Shown: positions 8,392-18,196, counted from the first letter of the stretch. The stretch: 64,000 nt of DNA from SHVZ01 sp041906305 (GCA_041906305.1 JAYRJL010000010.1:62001-126000), one strand, 5' to 3'. The notes: generated from the letters alone by a model not told the origin. Numbers and translations are program-made.

Positions 8392-9072
8392 ATGCTTTTG
8401 CACGTTCCCGAGATCCTGAGCGCCGCCGACGCCGCGCAGTGCCGTGTCGCCCTCGAGCAGGCAAAGTGGATCGACGGGCGCGCCACCGCCGGGTATCAGT
8501 CCGCGCGCGCCAAGGACAACCGCCAGCTTGCCGAGGACCATCCGACGGCGCGGCGCCTCGGCGACCTCGTGCTGACCGCGCTTGAGCGCAATCCCCTTTT
8601 CCTGTCGGCGGCGCTGCCGCTGAAGATCTTTCCGCCGCTGTTCAACCGCTACGACGGCGGCCAGTCCTTCGGGACCCATGTCGACAACGCCGTGCGCCAG
8701 GTCCGCGGCACGCCGCATCGCGTCAGGACCGATCTCTCGGCCACACTCTTCCTCGCCGATCCAGAGAGCTACGACGGCGGCGAGCTCGTGATCGAGGACA
8801 CCTACGGCACCCATCGGGTGAAGCTGCCCGCCGGCCACATGATCCTCTATCCGGCGACGAGTCTGCATCACGTCCAGCCGGTGACGCGCGGATCGCGCCT
8901 CGCCTCCTTCTTCTGGATCCAGAGCATGGTGCGCGACGACGCGCACCGGACGCTGCTGTTCGATCTCGACACGTCGATCCAGCAGGTCGCGCGCGACCAG
9001 CCCGACCACCCCAGCGTGGTCAGGCTGACGGGCGTCTATCACAACCTGTTGAGACAATGGGCCGACACATGA
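8392..9072 (+). CDS. piuC: PKHD-type 2-oxoglutarate/Fe(II) hydroxylase PiuC/YbiX
   Basis: Protein of 226 residues, the usual length for PiuC/YbiX. The double-stranded beta-helix iron site is visible: H96 and D98 in GTHVD, a distal His at about 159 in SLHHV, and R169 in TRGSR for 2-oxoglutarate. The C-terminal segment (ASFFWIQSMVRDD) is also characteristic. The family is encoded next to catecholate siderophore receptors and is iron-regulated; its natural substrate is not established. The ATG at 8392 begins the conserved N-terminus (MLLHVPEIL); the longer frame upstream is the receptor in another phase. It overlaps the next gene by ATGA. Confidence 0.92.
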   Translation: MLLHVPEILSAADAAQCRVALEQAKWIDGRATAGYQSARAKDNRQLAEDHPTARRLGDLVLTALERNPLFLSAALPLKIFPPLFNRYDGGQSFGTHVDNAVRQVRGTPHRVRTDLSATLFLADPESYDGGELVIEDTYGTHRVKLPAGHMILYPATSLHHVQPVTRGSRLASFFWIQSMVRDDAHRTLLFDLDTSIQQVARDQPDHPSVVRLTGVYHNLLRQWADT

Positions 9073-10256
9073 CCGGAACGGCGAAGCCGTCTCTGACCTT
9101 CCGCAAGGTTCTGCAGCAGATCCATCTCTGGATCGGCGTCGTCCTCTGCCTTCCTTTCGCGATGCTCGGCATCACCGGCAGCATCCTCGTCTTCGAGCAC
9201 GAGCTGAACGACCTGTTCGTCACGCCGCCCGTTCATGCGACGGCGGTCGGGCAGCAGAAGACGCTCGCCGAGATCGTGGCCGCGGCCAGCGCCTCCGCGC
9301 CGCAGGATTCGGCGCCGACGATGGTCGGGCTGCCCGACGAAGCCGGCGAGCCGGCTTCCGTCCGCTTCCAGGCTGCGGGCCGCGCCCAGCAGGGGCCCGG
9401 TGGCGGCGTGCAGGTCCTGGTCGATCCGGTCTCGCTCGACGTGCTGGCGACGCGGCAGCCGAGCGGCGACAGCTGGCTCCGCCAGATCTTCTTCCTCCAT
9501 GCCAACCTGATGGTCCGCGGCGACCGCTCCGGCCGCGAGGCGATCGGCTGGCTCGGCGTCGGCATGGCGATCCTCGGCGTCAGCGGCCTGGTGCTGTGGT
9601 GGCCGCGACCGGGTCGGCTCAAGCAGGCTCTGATCTTCACCTGGAAGGCGAAGGGCGCGCGTTTCCATCGCGACCTGCACGCGGCGATCGGCTTCTGGAG
9701 CCTGGTCGTCTTCATGATCGTCACGATCAGCGGCGTCTACCTCGCCTTCCCGCAGCAGCTCGGAGCCGCCGTACGCAGCGTGCTGCCGACGCGCGACCTC
9801 AGGGCCGGCTTCGTCGGTCCCAACGCTTTCCGCGTGACGCCGCTGCAGGGTACCCAGCCGATGAGCGTCGACGACGCCGCAAGCCTCGCGCTCAAGACGA
9901 TACCCGGCACCAGCGTCCGCTTTGTCGGCCTGCCGGCCCGCCCCGAGCAGCCGATGCGGGTCGGCCTGGTGCGCCCCGGCCACGAGCACGGCGCGCCGAT
10001 GGCGACCGTCTTCGTCGACCCGTGGGAGCGCAAGGTGATCGAGGCCCGCGATCCCAGGAGCTACACAATCGGCGAGACGATCATGGCCTGGCAGCACGCC
10101 CTCCATGCCGGCGAAGGTCTGGGCTGGACCTGGAAGATCCTGGTCTTCCTGTCCGGCTTCCTGCCGCCCCTGTTCGCGGTCACCGGCATCAGCATGTGGT
10201 TGATCAAGCGGCGAAATCGGCGCCGCACCGCCCTCGAGGCGCGCGCCGCCGACTAG
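9069..10256 (+). CDS. PepSY-domain inner membrane protein (PiuB/FoxB-like)
   Basis: Protein of 395 residues using the ATG that overlaps the piuC stop (ATGA); an ATG four codons upstream is possible. It has four predicted membrane helices (about 18-40, 152-172, 200-222 and 345-368) and PepSY-type periplasmic regions between them. Histidines in the helices (IHLWIG, HRDLHAAIGFW, WQHALHAGEG) fit haem or metal binding. Relatives next to siderophore receptors act as inner-membrane ferric-siderophore reductases that release iron in the periplasm. That role here is inferred from context. Confidence 0.82.
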   Translation: MTGTAKPSLTFRKVLQQIHLWIGVVLCLPFAMLGITGSILVFEHELNDLFVTPPVHATAVGQQKTLAEIVAAASASAPQDSAPTMVGLPDEAGEPASVRFQAAGRAQQGPGGGVQVLVDPVSLDVLATRQPSGDSWLRQIFFLHANLMVRGDRSGREAIGWLGVGMAILGVSGLVLWWPRPGRLKQALIFTWKAKGARFHRDLHAAIGFWSLVVFMIVTISGVYLAFPQQLGAAVRSVLPTRDLRAGFVGPNAFRVTPLQGTQPMSVDDAASLALKTIPGTSVRFVGLPARPEQPMRVGLVRPGHEHGAPMATVFVDPWERKVIEARDPRSYTIGETIMAWQHALHAGEGLGWTWKILVFLSGFLPPLFAVTGISMWLIKRRNRRRTALEARAAD

Positions 10257-10270
10257 CCCTTCCGCGTCCC

Positions 10271-10296
10271 GGTCCAGCCCCGATGGGGGCTGGACC
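10271..10296 (+). terminator. Perfect hairpin after the iron-uptake operon
   Basis: GGTCCAGCCCC (10271-10281) pairs fully with GGGGCTGGACC (10286-10296) around a 4-base loop, 14 bases after the PepSY stop. No T-run follows, so it may act as an RNA 3'-end stabiliser or a Rho-assisted stop rather than an intrinsic terminator. Confidence 0.55.
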
Positions 10297-10548
10297 ACAG
10301 GAAACCTCTTCGACCATCGTGGCATTGAAGAGGACCATCCCGGGTGACGCGCGTGAAAACAAACAAGAATCAGGTTTCAGGCGCCGCCTGCCCGCCCCCG
10401 CGGACGGACGCTTCTATCCCCGCTTGCCCAGGACCGGCACAAGCCTGAAGCTTCGTTCAGGAATGGGAGAGGCGGCCATAGGCCGGCCTCAATTCCTCAT
10501 CAATACCGGCAAACGTTCTCGTCACAGTGGAATCGTAGGTAAGACGGC
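10297..10548 (+). promoter_or_regulatory. Promoter region of the efflux operon with an inverted repeat
   Basis: No gene is seen here. It is the only clear room for a promoter ahead of the six-gene efflux operon. An imperfect inverted repeat spans 10460-10496: GGAAT/ATTCC outside and GAGGC-GGCC/GGCC-G-GCCTC inside, with centre ATA, ending 52 bases before the adaptor ATG. Its position fits a repressor operator. No regulator gene lies next to the operon. Confidence 0.35.
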
Positions 10549-11895
10549 ATGGACCAGGGTGCGGCATCCGGCGGAGCGGCAACGCCGACGCGAACGCGTC
10601 GCCGGAGGGTCTTGAGCCGGATCATCGGAATCCTGATCACGCTGCTGGCGCTGGCGGCGCTCGCCGGCGGGGCCTGGTGGCTGACACAGCGGAACGCCAA
10701 CGAGCCGAGGCCGGGCGCCGGCGGACCGGGCGGCTTCCGCCGCGTCGCGATCACGGTCGGCGTCGCCCCCGCGACCAAGGCCGACATCCCCGTTCTCATC
10801 GACGCGCTCGGAACCGTTACCCCGGCCGCGACCGTGACGGTCAGGCCGCAGGTCTCCGGCGTGATCTCCGAGATCCGGTTCCGCGAGGGCGAGACCGTCG
10901 CCAAGGACCAGATCCTCGTCATCCTCGATCCGCGGCCGTTCCAGCTCGCCCTCGACGTGGCGCAGGGCAACCTCGCCCGCGACGAGGCCCAGCTTCAGAA
11001 CGCCCAGGTCCAGCTCGATCGCTATCGCACGCTGCTCAACCAGAATTCGATCGCCCGCCAGGAGGTCGACACACAATCCGCGACCGTGAAGCAGCTCCAG
11101 GGCGTCATCGCTTCCGACCGCGCCGCGGTCGATACCGCCCGGCTCAATCTCGCCTACAGCCGGATCACGGCCCCGATCAGCGGCCGCGTCGGCCTGCGAC
11201 CGGTCGACGTCGGCAACTACGTGAGCACGGGCGACGCCGCCGGCGTCGCGGTGATCAACCAGGTGGTGCCGATCGACGTTCTGTTCTCGGTGCCGGAGGA
11301 CGACGTCGCCCGAATCGAGGCGCGCATGGCGAAGGGCGGCGCGCCGGACGTGACCGCCTATGACCGCACGCGCACGACCGCGCTCGGCCAGGGCAAGTTC
11401 CAGACCCTCGACAACCAGATCGACACGACGACCGGCACCGTGAAGGCGAAGGCGCGTTTCGCCAACGAGACCGGAGCGCTCTTTCCCGGTCAGTTCGTGA
11501 ACGTCCGCATGCAGCTCGACGTGATCAAGGATGCGACCGTGGTGCCGGTGGCCGGCGTCCGCCACGGTACCGATGGCGACTACGCCTACGTCCTCAACGA
11601 GGACTCGACCGTTAAGATCCGGCAGGTCCGCCGCGGTCCGACGGTCGGCGACATGGTCTCGATCGTCGACGGCCTTGCCGTCGGCGAGCGCGTGGTGACC
11701 GAGGGCGGCGACCGCCTGATCGACGGCCAGCAGGTCCAGCTTCCCGGCCAGGCGCCGCCGCAGCGACCGCAGGGCCAGAACCGGCCCCAGCGTCAAGGAC
11801 AGGGTCAAGGTCAGGGGCAAGGCCAGGGTCAGGGGCGCCCCCAGCAGGGCGGATCTCCGCCGGCCGCGGGCGCGCGGACGAACCCGGCGCCATGA
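10549..11895 (+). CDS. RND efflux periplasmic adaptor subunit (MdtA-like)
   Basis: Protein of 448 residues: N-terminal membrane anchor (about 24-47), biotinyl-lipoyl-like halves flanking an alpha-hairpin (about 105-210), a beta-barrel and a membrane-proximal domain. VRPQVSGVISEIRFREGETV is the typical lipoyl-lobe motif. The adaptor bridges the inner-membrane RND pumps and the outer membrane channel. The last 40 or so residues are a Gln/Gly/Pro-rich tail with seven QG dipeptides, absent from most family members and likely disordered. It overlaps the first permease by ATGA, marking the start of a six-gene efflux operon. Confidence 0.92.
   Translation: MDQGAASGGAATPTRTRRRRVLSRIIGILITLLALAALAGGAWWLTQRNANEPRPGAGGPGGFRRVAITVGVAPATKADIPVLIDALGTVTPAATVTVRPQVSGVISEIRFREGETVAKDQILVILDPRPFQLALDVAQGNLARDEAQLQNAQVQLDRYRTLLNQNSIARQEVDTQSATVKQLQGVIASDRAAVDTARLNLAYSRITAPISGRVGLRPVDVGNYVSTGDAAGVAVINQVVPIDVLFSVPEDDVARIEARMAKGGAPDVTAYDRTRTTALGQGKFQTLDNQIDTTTGTVKAKARFANETGALFPGQFVNVRMQLDVIKDATVVPVAGVRHGTDGDYAYVLNEDSTVKIRQVRRGPTVGDMVSIVDGLAVGERVVTEGGDRLIDGQQVQLPGQAPPQRPQGQNRPQRQGQGQGQGQGQGQGRPQQGGSPPAAGARTNPAP
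11794..11835 (+). repeat. Seven tandem hexamers encoding (Gln-Gly)7
   Basis: Units read CAAGGA, CAGGGT, CAAGGT, CAGGGG, CAAGGC, CAGGGT, CAGGGG, all of the form CARGGN. They encode the QG repeat in the adaptor tail. Such short in-frame repeats can change length by slippage without breaking the frame. Confidence 0.85.
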
Positions 11896-14800
11896 GCGAG
11901 CCGGAGGGCGTCGTCCGTCCGGGCCCGGGTGACGGCATGAATCCGTCGGCCCCGTTCATCCTGAGGCCCGTGGCGACCTCGCTGCTGATGGTGGCGATCG
12001 TGCTCGCCGGCCTGGTCGGCTTCTTCTTCCTGCCGGTCTCGGCCCTGCCCGAGGTCGACTACCCGACCATCCAGGTGCGCACGCTCTATCCGGGCGCCAG
12101 CCCCGAGGTCGTCGCGCATACCGTCACCGCGCCGCTCGAGCGTCAGTTCGGCCAGATGTCGGGCCTGAAGCGCATGAGCTCGACCAGTGCCGCCGGCGCC
12201 TCGGTGATCACGCTGCAGTTCGAGCTGAGGCTCACGCTCGACATCGCCGAGCAGCAGGTGCAGGCGGCGATCAACGCCGGCGGCAACCTGCTGCCGACCG
12301 GCCTGCCCTCGCCGCCGGTCTACTCCAAGGTCAATCCGGCAGACGCGCCGATCATGACGCTGTCGGTGACCTCCGAGACCTTGCCGCTGACCCAGGTGCA
12401 GGATCTGGTCGACACGCGGCTCGCCCAGAAGATCTCGCAGGTCTCGGGCGTCGGCCTGGTGTCCTTGAGCGGCGGCAACCGCCCCGCCGTCCGCATCCAG
12501 GTCGACACAAACCGCCTCGCGGCCTACGGGCTCGGCATCGACTCTCTCCGGACCACGATCGCCGCCGCCAACACCAACAGCGCCAAGGGCAGCTTCGACG
12601 GCACCAGCCGCGCCTACACGATCAACGCCAACGACCAGCTGCTGACCGTCGACGACTACAAGAACCTGATCATCGCCTACCGCAACGACGCGCCGATCCG
12701 CCTTTCGACGGTGGCGAACATCATCGACGGGGCGGAGAACAGGTGGCTGGGCGCCTGGTCGGACACGACGCCGGCGATCATCGTCAACGTCCAGCGCCAG
12801 CCCGGCGCCAACGTCATCGCCACCGTGGACTCGATCAAGGCGCTCCTGCCGGAGCTGCAGCGCTCGCTGCCGGCCGGCGTCAAGGTCAACGTGCTGTCCG
12901 ACCGCACCACCGGCATCCGCGCCTCGGTCCGCGACGTCGAGCTCGAGCTGGCGCTGGCCGTCGTGCTGGTCGTGCTGGTGATCTTCTTCTTCCTGCATTC
13001 GGTCCAGGCCACGATCATCGCCAGCCTCGCGGTGCCGATCTCGCTGATCGGCACGCTGGGCGCGATGTACCTGCTGGGCTACAGCATCAACAACCTGACC
13101 CTGATGGCGCTGACCATCGCGACGGGATTCGTCGTCGACGACGCGATCGTCGTGATCGAGAACATCGCGCGCTACCTGAAGGAAGGGAACTCGCCGTACG
13201 AAGCGGCGCTGAAGGGCTCCAAGCAGATCGGCTTCACGATCATCTCGCTGACCGTCTCCCTGATCGCGGTGCTGATACCGCTGCTGTTCATGGGCGACGT
13301 GATCGGACGGCTCTTCCGCGAGTTCGCGGTGACGCTGGCGATCACCATCGTGATCTCGGCCGTGGTGTCGCTGACGCTGACCCCGATGCTGTCGTCGCTC
13401 TGGCTCAAGGAAGAGAAGGAGCCGGAGACCAGGGCCGGACGGCGATCGCAGAGCCTGTTCGACCGCATCATCGCCTCATACGACCGCGGCCTCGTCGTCG
13501 TCCTCCGCCACCAGGCGCTGACCCTGATCGTCGCCGCGGCGACGCTGGCGCTGACGGTGGCGCTCTACGTCTACATCCCGAAAGGCCTGTTTCCGACCCA
13601 GGACACCGGCGAACTGCAGGCGGAGGTCCATGTCGCGCGCACGATCTCCTATGCGCGCATGGCCGAGGTCCAGCAGGAAGTGGCGCGCGCCATCCTCGCC
13701 GATCCCGACGTCCGCTCGCTCAGCTCCTTCATCGGCGTCGACGGCTCCAACACGACGCTGCTCGGCGTCGGGCGGATGCTGATCAATCTCAAGGAAACCC
13801 GCTCATCCCGCCAGCCGGCGACCATGGCGCGCCTCAAGGAGCGTGCCGAGGCCATCCCCGGCATCACCTTCTACGTCCAGCCGGTGCAGGACCTGACCAT
13901 CGATGCCGAAGGCGGCCCCACCCAGTACAGGCTCTCGCTTTCGGGCGTGGACCAGGGTGAGGTCGACGCCTGGGCGCAGAAGCTGACCGAGGCGCTGCAG
14001 GGCGCGGATGCGGTCCGCAACGCCACGACCGACGCCGGCGCGCTGGGGTTCACCGCCTTCGTGGAGGTCGACCGCGACGCCGCGGCCCGCGTCAACCTCA
14101 CGCTTTCGAGCCTCGACGAGACGCTCTACAGCGCCTTCGGCCAGCGCATCGTCTCGACCATCTTCACCGAGACGAACCAGTACCGGGTGATCCTCGAAGC
14201 CCGCCCCGGACTCTTCTCGAAGCCAGAGGACCTGACCCAGCTGCGCGTGCCGACGGTCGGCGGCAACACCACGCCGCTCTCGGTCGTGACCAAGATCCGC
14301 GAGCGCGCCGCGCCCCTGCAGATCACCCATGTCGCGCAGTTCCCGGCAGCGACCGTCGGCTTCGACACCGCCCCTGGCGCCTCGCTCGGCGGTGCGGTGG
14401 ACGCGATCCGCGCGACCGCCCAGGCGATCGGCATGCCAAACAGCATCGGGCTCACCTTCCTCGGCGCGGCCAATGCCTACCAGGCCTCGCTCAAGAACGA
14501 GCTCTGGCTGATCCTCGCGGCCATCGTCTGCGTCTACATCGTGCTGGGCGTGCTCTACGAGAGCTTCATCCACCCGCTGACGATCCTCTCGACCCTGCCC
14601 TCGGCCGGCGTCGGCGCACTTCTGGCGCTCATGATGACCGGTTCCGACCTTGGAATCATCGGGATCATCGGGATCATCCTGCTGATCGGCATCGTCAAGA
14701 AGAACGCGATCATGATGATCGACTTCGCGATCGACGCCGAGCGCAACGAAGGCAAGGCGCCCGAGGAGGCGATCCGCCAGGCGGCCCTGCTGCGCTTCCG

Positions 14801-15029
14801 CCCGATCCTGATGACGACGCTGGCCGCGCTGTTCGCCGCGGTGCCACTGATGCTGGGCTGGGGTCACGGCTCCGAGCTCCGCAACCCGCTCGGCGTCTCG
14901 ATCTTCGGCGGCCTGGTCCTGAGCCAGATCCTGACCCTGTTCACCACGCCGGTGATCTACCTCGCCTTCGATCGCCTCGTGAATCGGCGCGCGGCGCCAG
15001 GCGCTCCCGAGGAAGCGCCGGCGCCGTGA
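11892..15029 (+). CDS. RND efflux permease subunit 1 (MdtB-like)
   Basis: Protein of 1045 residues, the full length of an RND pump, with twelve membrane helices and two large periplasmic loops. The TM4 proton-relay pair is present as D416-D417 in VVDDAIVV. The first ATG overlaps the adaptor stop; an ATG 15 codons later (11937, MNPSAPFILRPV) matches the family N-terminus better and may be the true start. Together with the second permease and the adaptor it resembles MdtABC, in which two different permeases form a mixed trimer. The substrate is unknown; drugs, bile salts or metals are family possibilities. Confidence 0.92.
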   Translation: MSEPEGVVRPGPGDGMNPSAPFILRPVATSLLMVAIVLAGLVGFFFLPVSALPEVDYPTIQVRTLYPGASPEVVAHTVTAPLERQFGQMSGLKRMSSTSAAGASVITLQFELRLTLDIAEQQVQAAINAGGNLLPTGLPSPPVYSKVNPADAPIMTLSVTSETLPLTQVQDLVDTRLAQKISQVSGVGLVSLSGGNRPAVRIQVDTNRLAAYGLGIDSLRTTIAAANTNSAKGSFDGTSRAYTINANDQLLTVDDYKNLIIAYRNDAPIRLSTVANIIDGAENRWLGAWSDTTPAIIVNVQRQPGANVIATVDSIKALLPELQRSLPAGVKVNVLSDRTTGIRASVRDVELELALAVVLVVLVIFFFLHSVQATIIASLAVPISLIGTLGAMYLLGYSINNLTLMALTIATGFVVDDAIVVIENIARYLKEGNSPYEAALKGSKQIGFTIISLTVSLIAVLIPLLFMGDVIGRLFREFAVTLAITIVISAVVSLTLTPMLSSLWLKEEKEPETRAGRRSQSLFDRIIASYDRGLVVVLRHQALTLIVAAATLALTVALYVYIPKGLFPTQDTGELQAEVHVARTISYARMAEVQQEVARAILADPDVRSLSSFIGVDGSNTTLLGVGRMLINLKETRSSRQPATMARLKERAEAIPGITFYVQPVQDLTIDAEGGPTQYRLSLSGVDQGEVDAWAQKLTEALQGADAVRNATTDAGALGFTAFVEVDRDAAARVNLTLSSLDETLYSAFGQRIVSTIFTETNQYRVILEARPGLFSKPEDLTQLRVPTVGGNTTPLSVVTKIRERAAPLQITHVAQFPAATVGFDTAPGASLGGAVDAIRATAQAIGMPNSIGLTFLGAANAYQASLKNELWLILAAIVCVYIVLGVLYESFIHPLTILSTLPSAGVGALLALMMTGSDLGIIGIIGIILLIGIVKKNAIMMIDFAIDAERNEGKAPEEAIRQAALLRFRPILMTTLAALFAAVPLMLGWGHGSELRNPLGVSIFGGLVLSQILTLFTTPVIYLAFDRLVNRRAAPGAPEEAPAP

Positions 15030-18000
15030 ACCTCTCGGAGCCCTACGTTAGGCGTCCGGTCGGCACCACGCTGCTGACCATCGGCATCGCGCTCGCCGGC
15101 ATTGCGGCCTACTTCTCGCTGCCTGTCTCGCCGCTGCCGTCGGTCGACATCCCGACGATCTCGGTCCGCGCCAGCATTCCCGGTGCCAGCCCCGAGACCA
15201 TGGCCTCCAGCGTCGCGACGCCGCTCGAGCGCCGGCTCGGCACTATCGCCGACGTGACCGAGATGACCTCCTCCAGCGGCGCCGGCTCGACCGGCGTCAC
15301 GCTGCAGTTCAAGCTCTCCCGCGACATCGACGGCGCCGCACGGGACGTGATGGCGGCGATCAACGCCGCCCGCGCCGACCTGCCCTCGACGCTCCGCAGC
15401 AACCCGACCTATCGCAAGTTCAACCCCGCCGACGCGCCGATCATGATCCTGGCGCTGACCTCGTCCACGATGACGCGCGGCCAGATCTACGAGGCGGCGG
15501 CGAACGTGGTCCAGCAGAAGCTGGCCCAGGTGTCGGGCGTCGGCGACGTCGAGATCGGGGGCAGCTCGCTTCCCGCCGTCCGCGTCGAGCTCGTCCCCTA
15601 CTCGCTCTCGAAATACGGGATCAGTCTCGAGGACGTGCGGGCGGCGATCGCGGCCGCCAATCCCAACCGCCCGAAAGGCGCGCTGGAGAGCGACGGACGC
15701 CGCTACCAGCTCTACACCAACGACAGCAGCGCGCTGGTGGCGGCCGACTTCCAGGACCTGATCGTCGCCTGGCGCGACGGCGCCCCGGTCAGGCTCCGGA
15801 ACGTCGCGGAGGTCATCGACAGCGTCGAGGACACGCGGACGCTGGGCCTGGTCAACGGCCAGCCTGCGATCATCGCGATCATCAGCCGCCAGCCGAACGC
15901 CAACATCATCGAGACGGTGGACGCGATCAAGGCGGAGCTGCCTGAGCTCCAGGCGGAGCTGCCCGGCATCGACCTCGTGGTCGCTTCCGACCGCACGCGC
16001 ACGATCCGCGCCTCCCTCCACGAGGTCGGCCTGACGCTCCTGATCTCGATCTTCCTGGTGATCGGCGTGGTCGCCGTGTTCCTCAGGAGCTGGCGGGCGA
16101 CGATGATTCCGGCGATCTCGACGATCGTCTCGATCCTCGGCGGCCTTGCGGCCATGTATGCCTTCGGCTTCAGCCTCAACAATCTTAGCCTGATGGCTCT
16201 GACGGTGGCGACCGGCTTCGTCGTCGACGACGCCATCGTCGTCCTGGAGAACACCAGCCGTCATCTCGAGACAGGCATGAGCCGCGCCAAGGCGGCGCTG
16301 CTCGGCGCCCGCGAGGTCGGCTTCACCGTTCTGTCGATCAGCCTGTCCCTGGTCGCCGTGTTCATCCCCCTGCTCTTCATGGGCGGCATCGTCGGCCGGC
16401 TCTTTCGCGAGTTCGCCGTCACGCTCTCTGCAGCGGTGATGATCTCGCTGGTGATCTCGCTGACCACGACCCCGATGATGTGCGCCCTGCTGCTGAAACC
16501 CGAGGCCGATGGCAGGCCGGGCCGGATCTCGCGCTGGCTCGACGGCGGCTACCGGCTCGTCGTCCGCGCCTACGGCAACACGCTCGACTGGGCGCTCGAC
16601 CACGCCCCCCTGATGCTCTTCGTGTTCGTCTTCGTGATCGGCCTCAATGTCTGGCTGTTCACCGCCGTGCCGAAGGGCTTCTTCCCGCAGCAGGATACGG
16701 GCCAGCTCAACGGCTTCCTCCGCGCCGACCAGAGCATCTCGTTCGAGGCCATGCGGGGCAAGCTGACCCAGATCGTCGAGGTGATCCGGCGCGATCCTGC
16801 CGTGGACACGGTCGTTGGATTCACCGGCGGCAGTCGCGCCGGCTCCGGCTTCCTCTTCACCACGCTCAAGCCGAAGCCCGGTCGGACCGAGAGCAGCCAG
16901 GAGGTGATCGCGCGCCTTCGCCCGCAGCTGGCGCAGATCACCGGTGCGGCCTTGTTCCTCAATCCGGTGCAGGACGTGCGCGCCGGCGGCCGCGGCGGCA
17001 ACGCCAGCTACCAGTACACGCTGAAGAGCGACAACCTCGCCGACCTCCGCCTCTGGGCATCGCGGCTGGCGGAGGAGATGAAGAACCAGCCGGAGCTGTC
17101 GGACGTCGACACCGACCAGCAAGACCGTGGCGTCGAGACCTACCTCACCGTCGACCGTGATGCCGCAAGCCGGCTCGGCGTCTCCTCACGCGACATCGAC
17201 AACGCGCTCTACAACGGTTTCGGCCAGCGCCAGGTCACGACGCTCTACAAGGACCTCAACCAGTACCACGTCATCATGGAGGTCGCGCCCCATCTTGCCC
17301 GCGATCCCACGGCGCTTCGCGACGTGTACGTTCCGGCAGGCACAACGGCGGCAGCAGGCACGCAGGCCGCCGCGAACGCGACCGCCGCCACCCGCGACCC
17401 CTCGACCGGATCGGCGCTGACCCGCGCACCGCGCCAGATGGTGCCGCTCTCGGCCATCGCCCGCTACGCCGAGGGCTCGACGCCGACCGCGATCAACCAC
17501 CAGGACATGGCGATCGCGACCACGGTCTCCTTCAACGTCGCCGACGGCTATTCGTTGAGCGATGCCCAGCAGGCGATCACCCGCGCCGAGGCGAACATCC
17601 GGATGCCGACGACGCTTCGCGGCAGCTACCAGGGCACGGCACGCGCCTACCAGGATTCCCTGCGCGACCAGCCGCTGCTGATCCTCGCCGCGATCCTGAC
17701 GATCTACATCGTGCTCGGCGTCCTCTACGAGAGCTACGTGCATCCCGTCACCGTGCTCTCCACCCTTCCTTCCGCCGGCGTCGGCGCATTGATCGCGCTG
17801 CTGCTGACCCGCATGGAGTTCTCGATCATCGCGCTGATCGGGCTCATCCTGCTGATCGGCATCGTCAAGAAGAACGCGATTTTGATCATCGACTTCGCCA
17901 TCGATGCCCAGCGCGCCCGCGGCCTCACCGCACGCCAGGCGATCCACGAAGCCTCGATCCTGCGCTTCCGGCCGATCCTGATGACGACGCTGGCCGCCAT

Positions 18001-18196
18001 CCTCGGCGCGGTGCCGCTGGCGATCGGCTTCGGCGAGGGCGCCGAGCTCAGACGCCCGCTCGGCGTCGCGATCATCGGCGGCCTGATCGCCAGCCAGGTC
18101 ATCACGCTGCTGACAACGCCCGTGATCTACCTCTACATGGACAAGCTCACGCGGCGTCGCCGCGACGAGCGCCTGCTCGCCCGCGGATCCTCATGA
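15026..18196 (+). CDS. RND efflux permease subunit 2 (MdtC-like)
   Basis: Protein of 1056 residues starting at a GTG that overlaps the previous stop (GTGA). The N-terminus MNLSEPYVRRPVGTTLL is typical, and the TM4 pair is D401-D402. Compared with the first permease it has an Ala/Thr-rich insertion of about 30-35 residues at roughly 770-804, in the second periplasmic region just before VPLSAIARY. It would pair with the MdtB-like subunit. Tight gene overlaps on both sides show translational coupling. Confidence 0.92.
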   Translation: MNLSEPYVRRPVGTTLLTIGIALAGIAAYFSLPVSPLPSVDIPTISVRASIPGASPETMASSVATPLERRLGTIADVTEMTSSSGAGSTGVTLQFKLSRDIDGAARDVMAAINAARADLPSTLRSNPTYRKFNPADAPIMILALTSSTMTRGQIYEAAANVVQQKLAQVSGVGDVEIGGSSLPAVRVELVPYSLSKYGISLEDVRAAIAAANPNRPKGALESDGRRYQLYTNDSSALVAADFQDLIVAWRDGAPVRLRNVAEVIDSVEDTRTLGLVNGQPAIIAIISRQPNANIIETVDAIKAELPELQAELPGIDLVVASDRTRTIRASLHEVGLTLLISIFLVIGVVAVFLRSWRATMIPAISTIVSILGGLAAMYAFGFSLNNLSLMALTVATGFVVDDAIVVLENTSRHLETGMSRAKAALLGAREVGFTVLSISLSLVAVFIPLLFMGGIVGRLFREFAVTLSAAVMISLVISLTTTPMMCALLLKPEADGRPGRISRWLDGGYRLVVRAYGNTLDWALDHAPLMLFVFVFVIGLNVWLFTAVPKGFFPQQDTGQLNGFLRADQSISFEAMRGKLTQIVEVIRRDPAVDTVVGFTGGSRAGSGFLFTTLKPKPGRTESSQEVIARLRPQLAQITGAALFLNPVQDVRAGGRGGNASYQYTLKSDNLADLRLWASRLAEEMKNQPELSDVDTDQQDRGVETYLTVDRDAASRLGVSSRDIDNALYNGFGQRQVTTLYKDLNQYHVIMEVAPHLARDPTALRDVYVPAGTTAAAGTQAAANATAATRDPSTGSALTRAPRQMVPLSAIARYAEGSTPTAINHQDMAIATTVSFNVADGYSLSDAQQAITRAEANIRMPTTLRGSYQGTARAYQDSLRDQPLLILAAILTIYIVLGVLYESYVHPVTVLSTLPSAGVGALIALLLTRMEFSIIALIGLILLIGIVKKNAILIIDFAIDAQRARGLTARQAIHEASILRFRPILMTTLAAILGAVPLAIGFGEGAELRRPLGVAIIGGLIASQVITLLTTPVIYLYMDKLTRRRRDERLLARGSS

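Noticed and set aside
11794..11835. Possible CRISPR-like or other spaced array
   Set aside because: The repeats are contiguous hexamers within a coding frame, without spacers.
14957..17122. 721-codon open frame on the minus strand
   Set aside because: It lies antisense to the second RND permease, is rich in Arg, Asp, His and Gly as expected of GC-rich shadows, and has no family motif or ribosome site.
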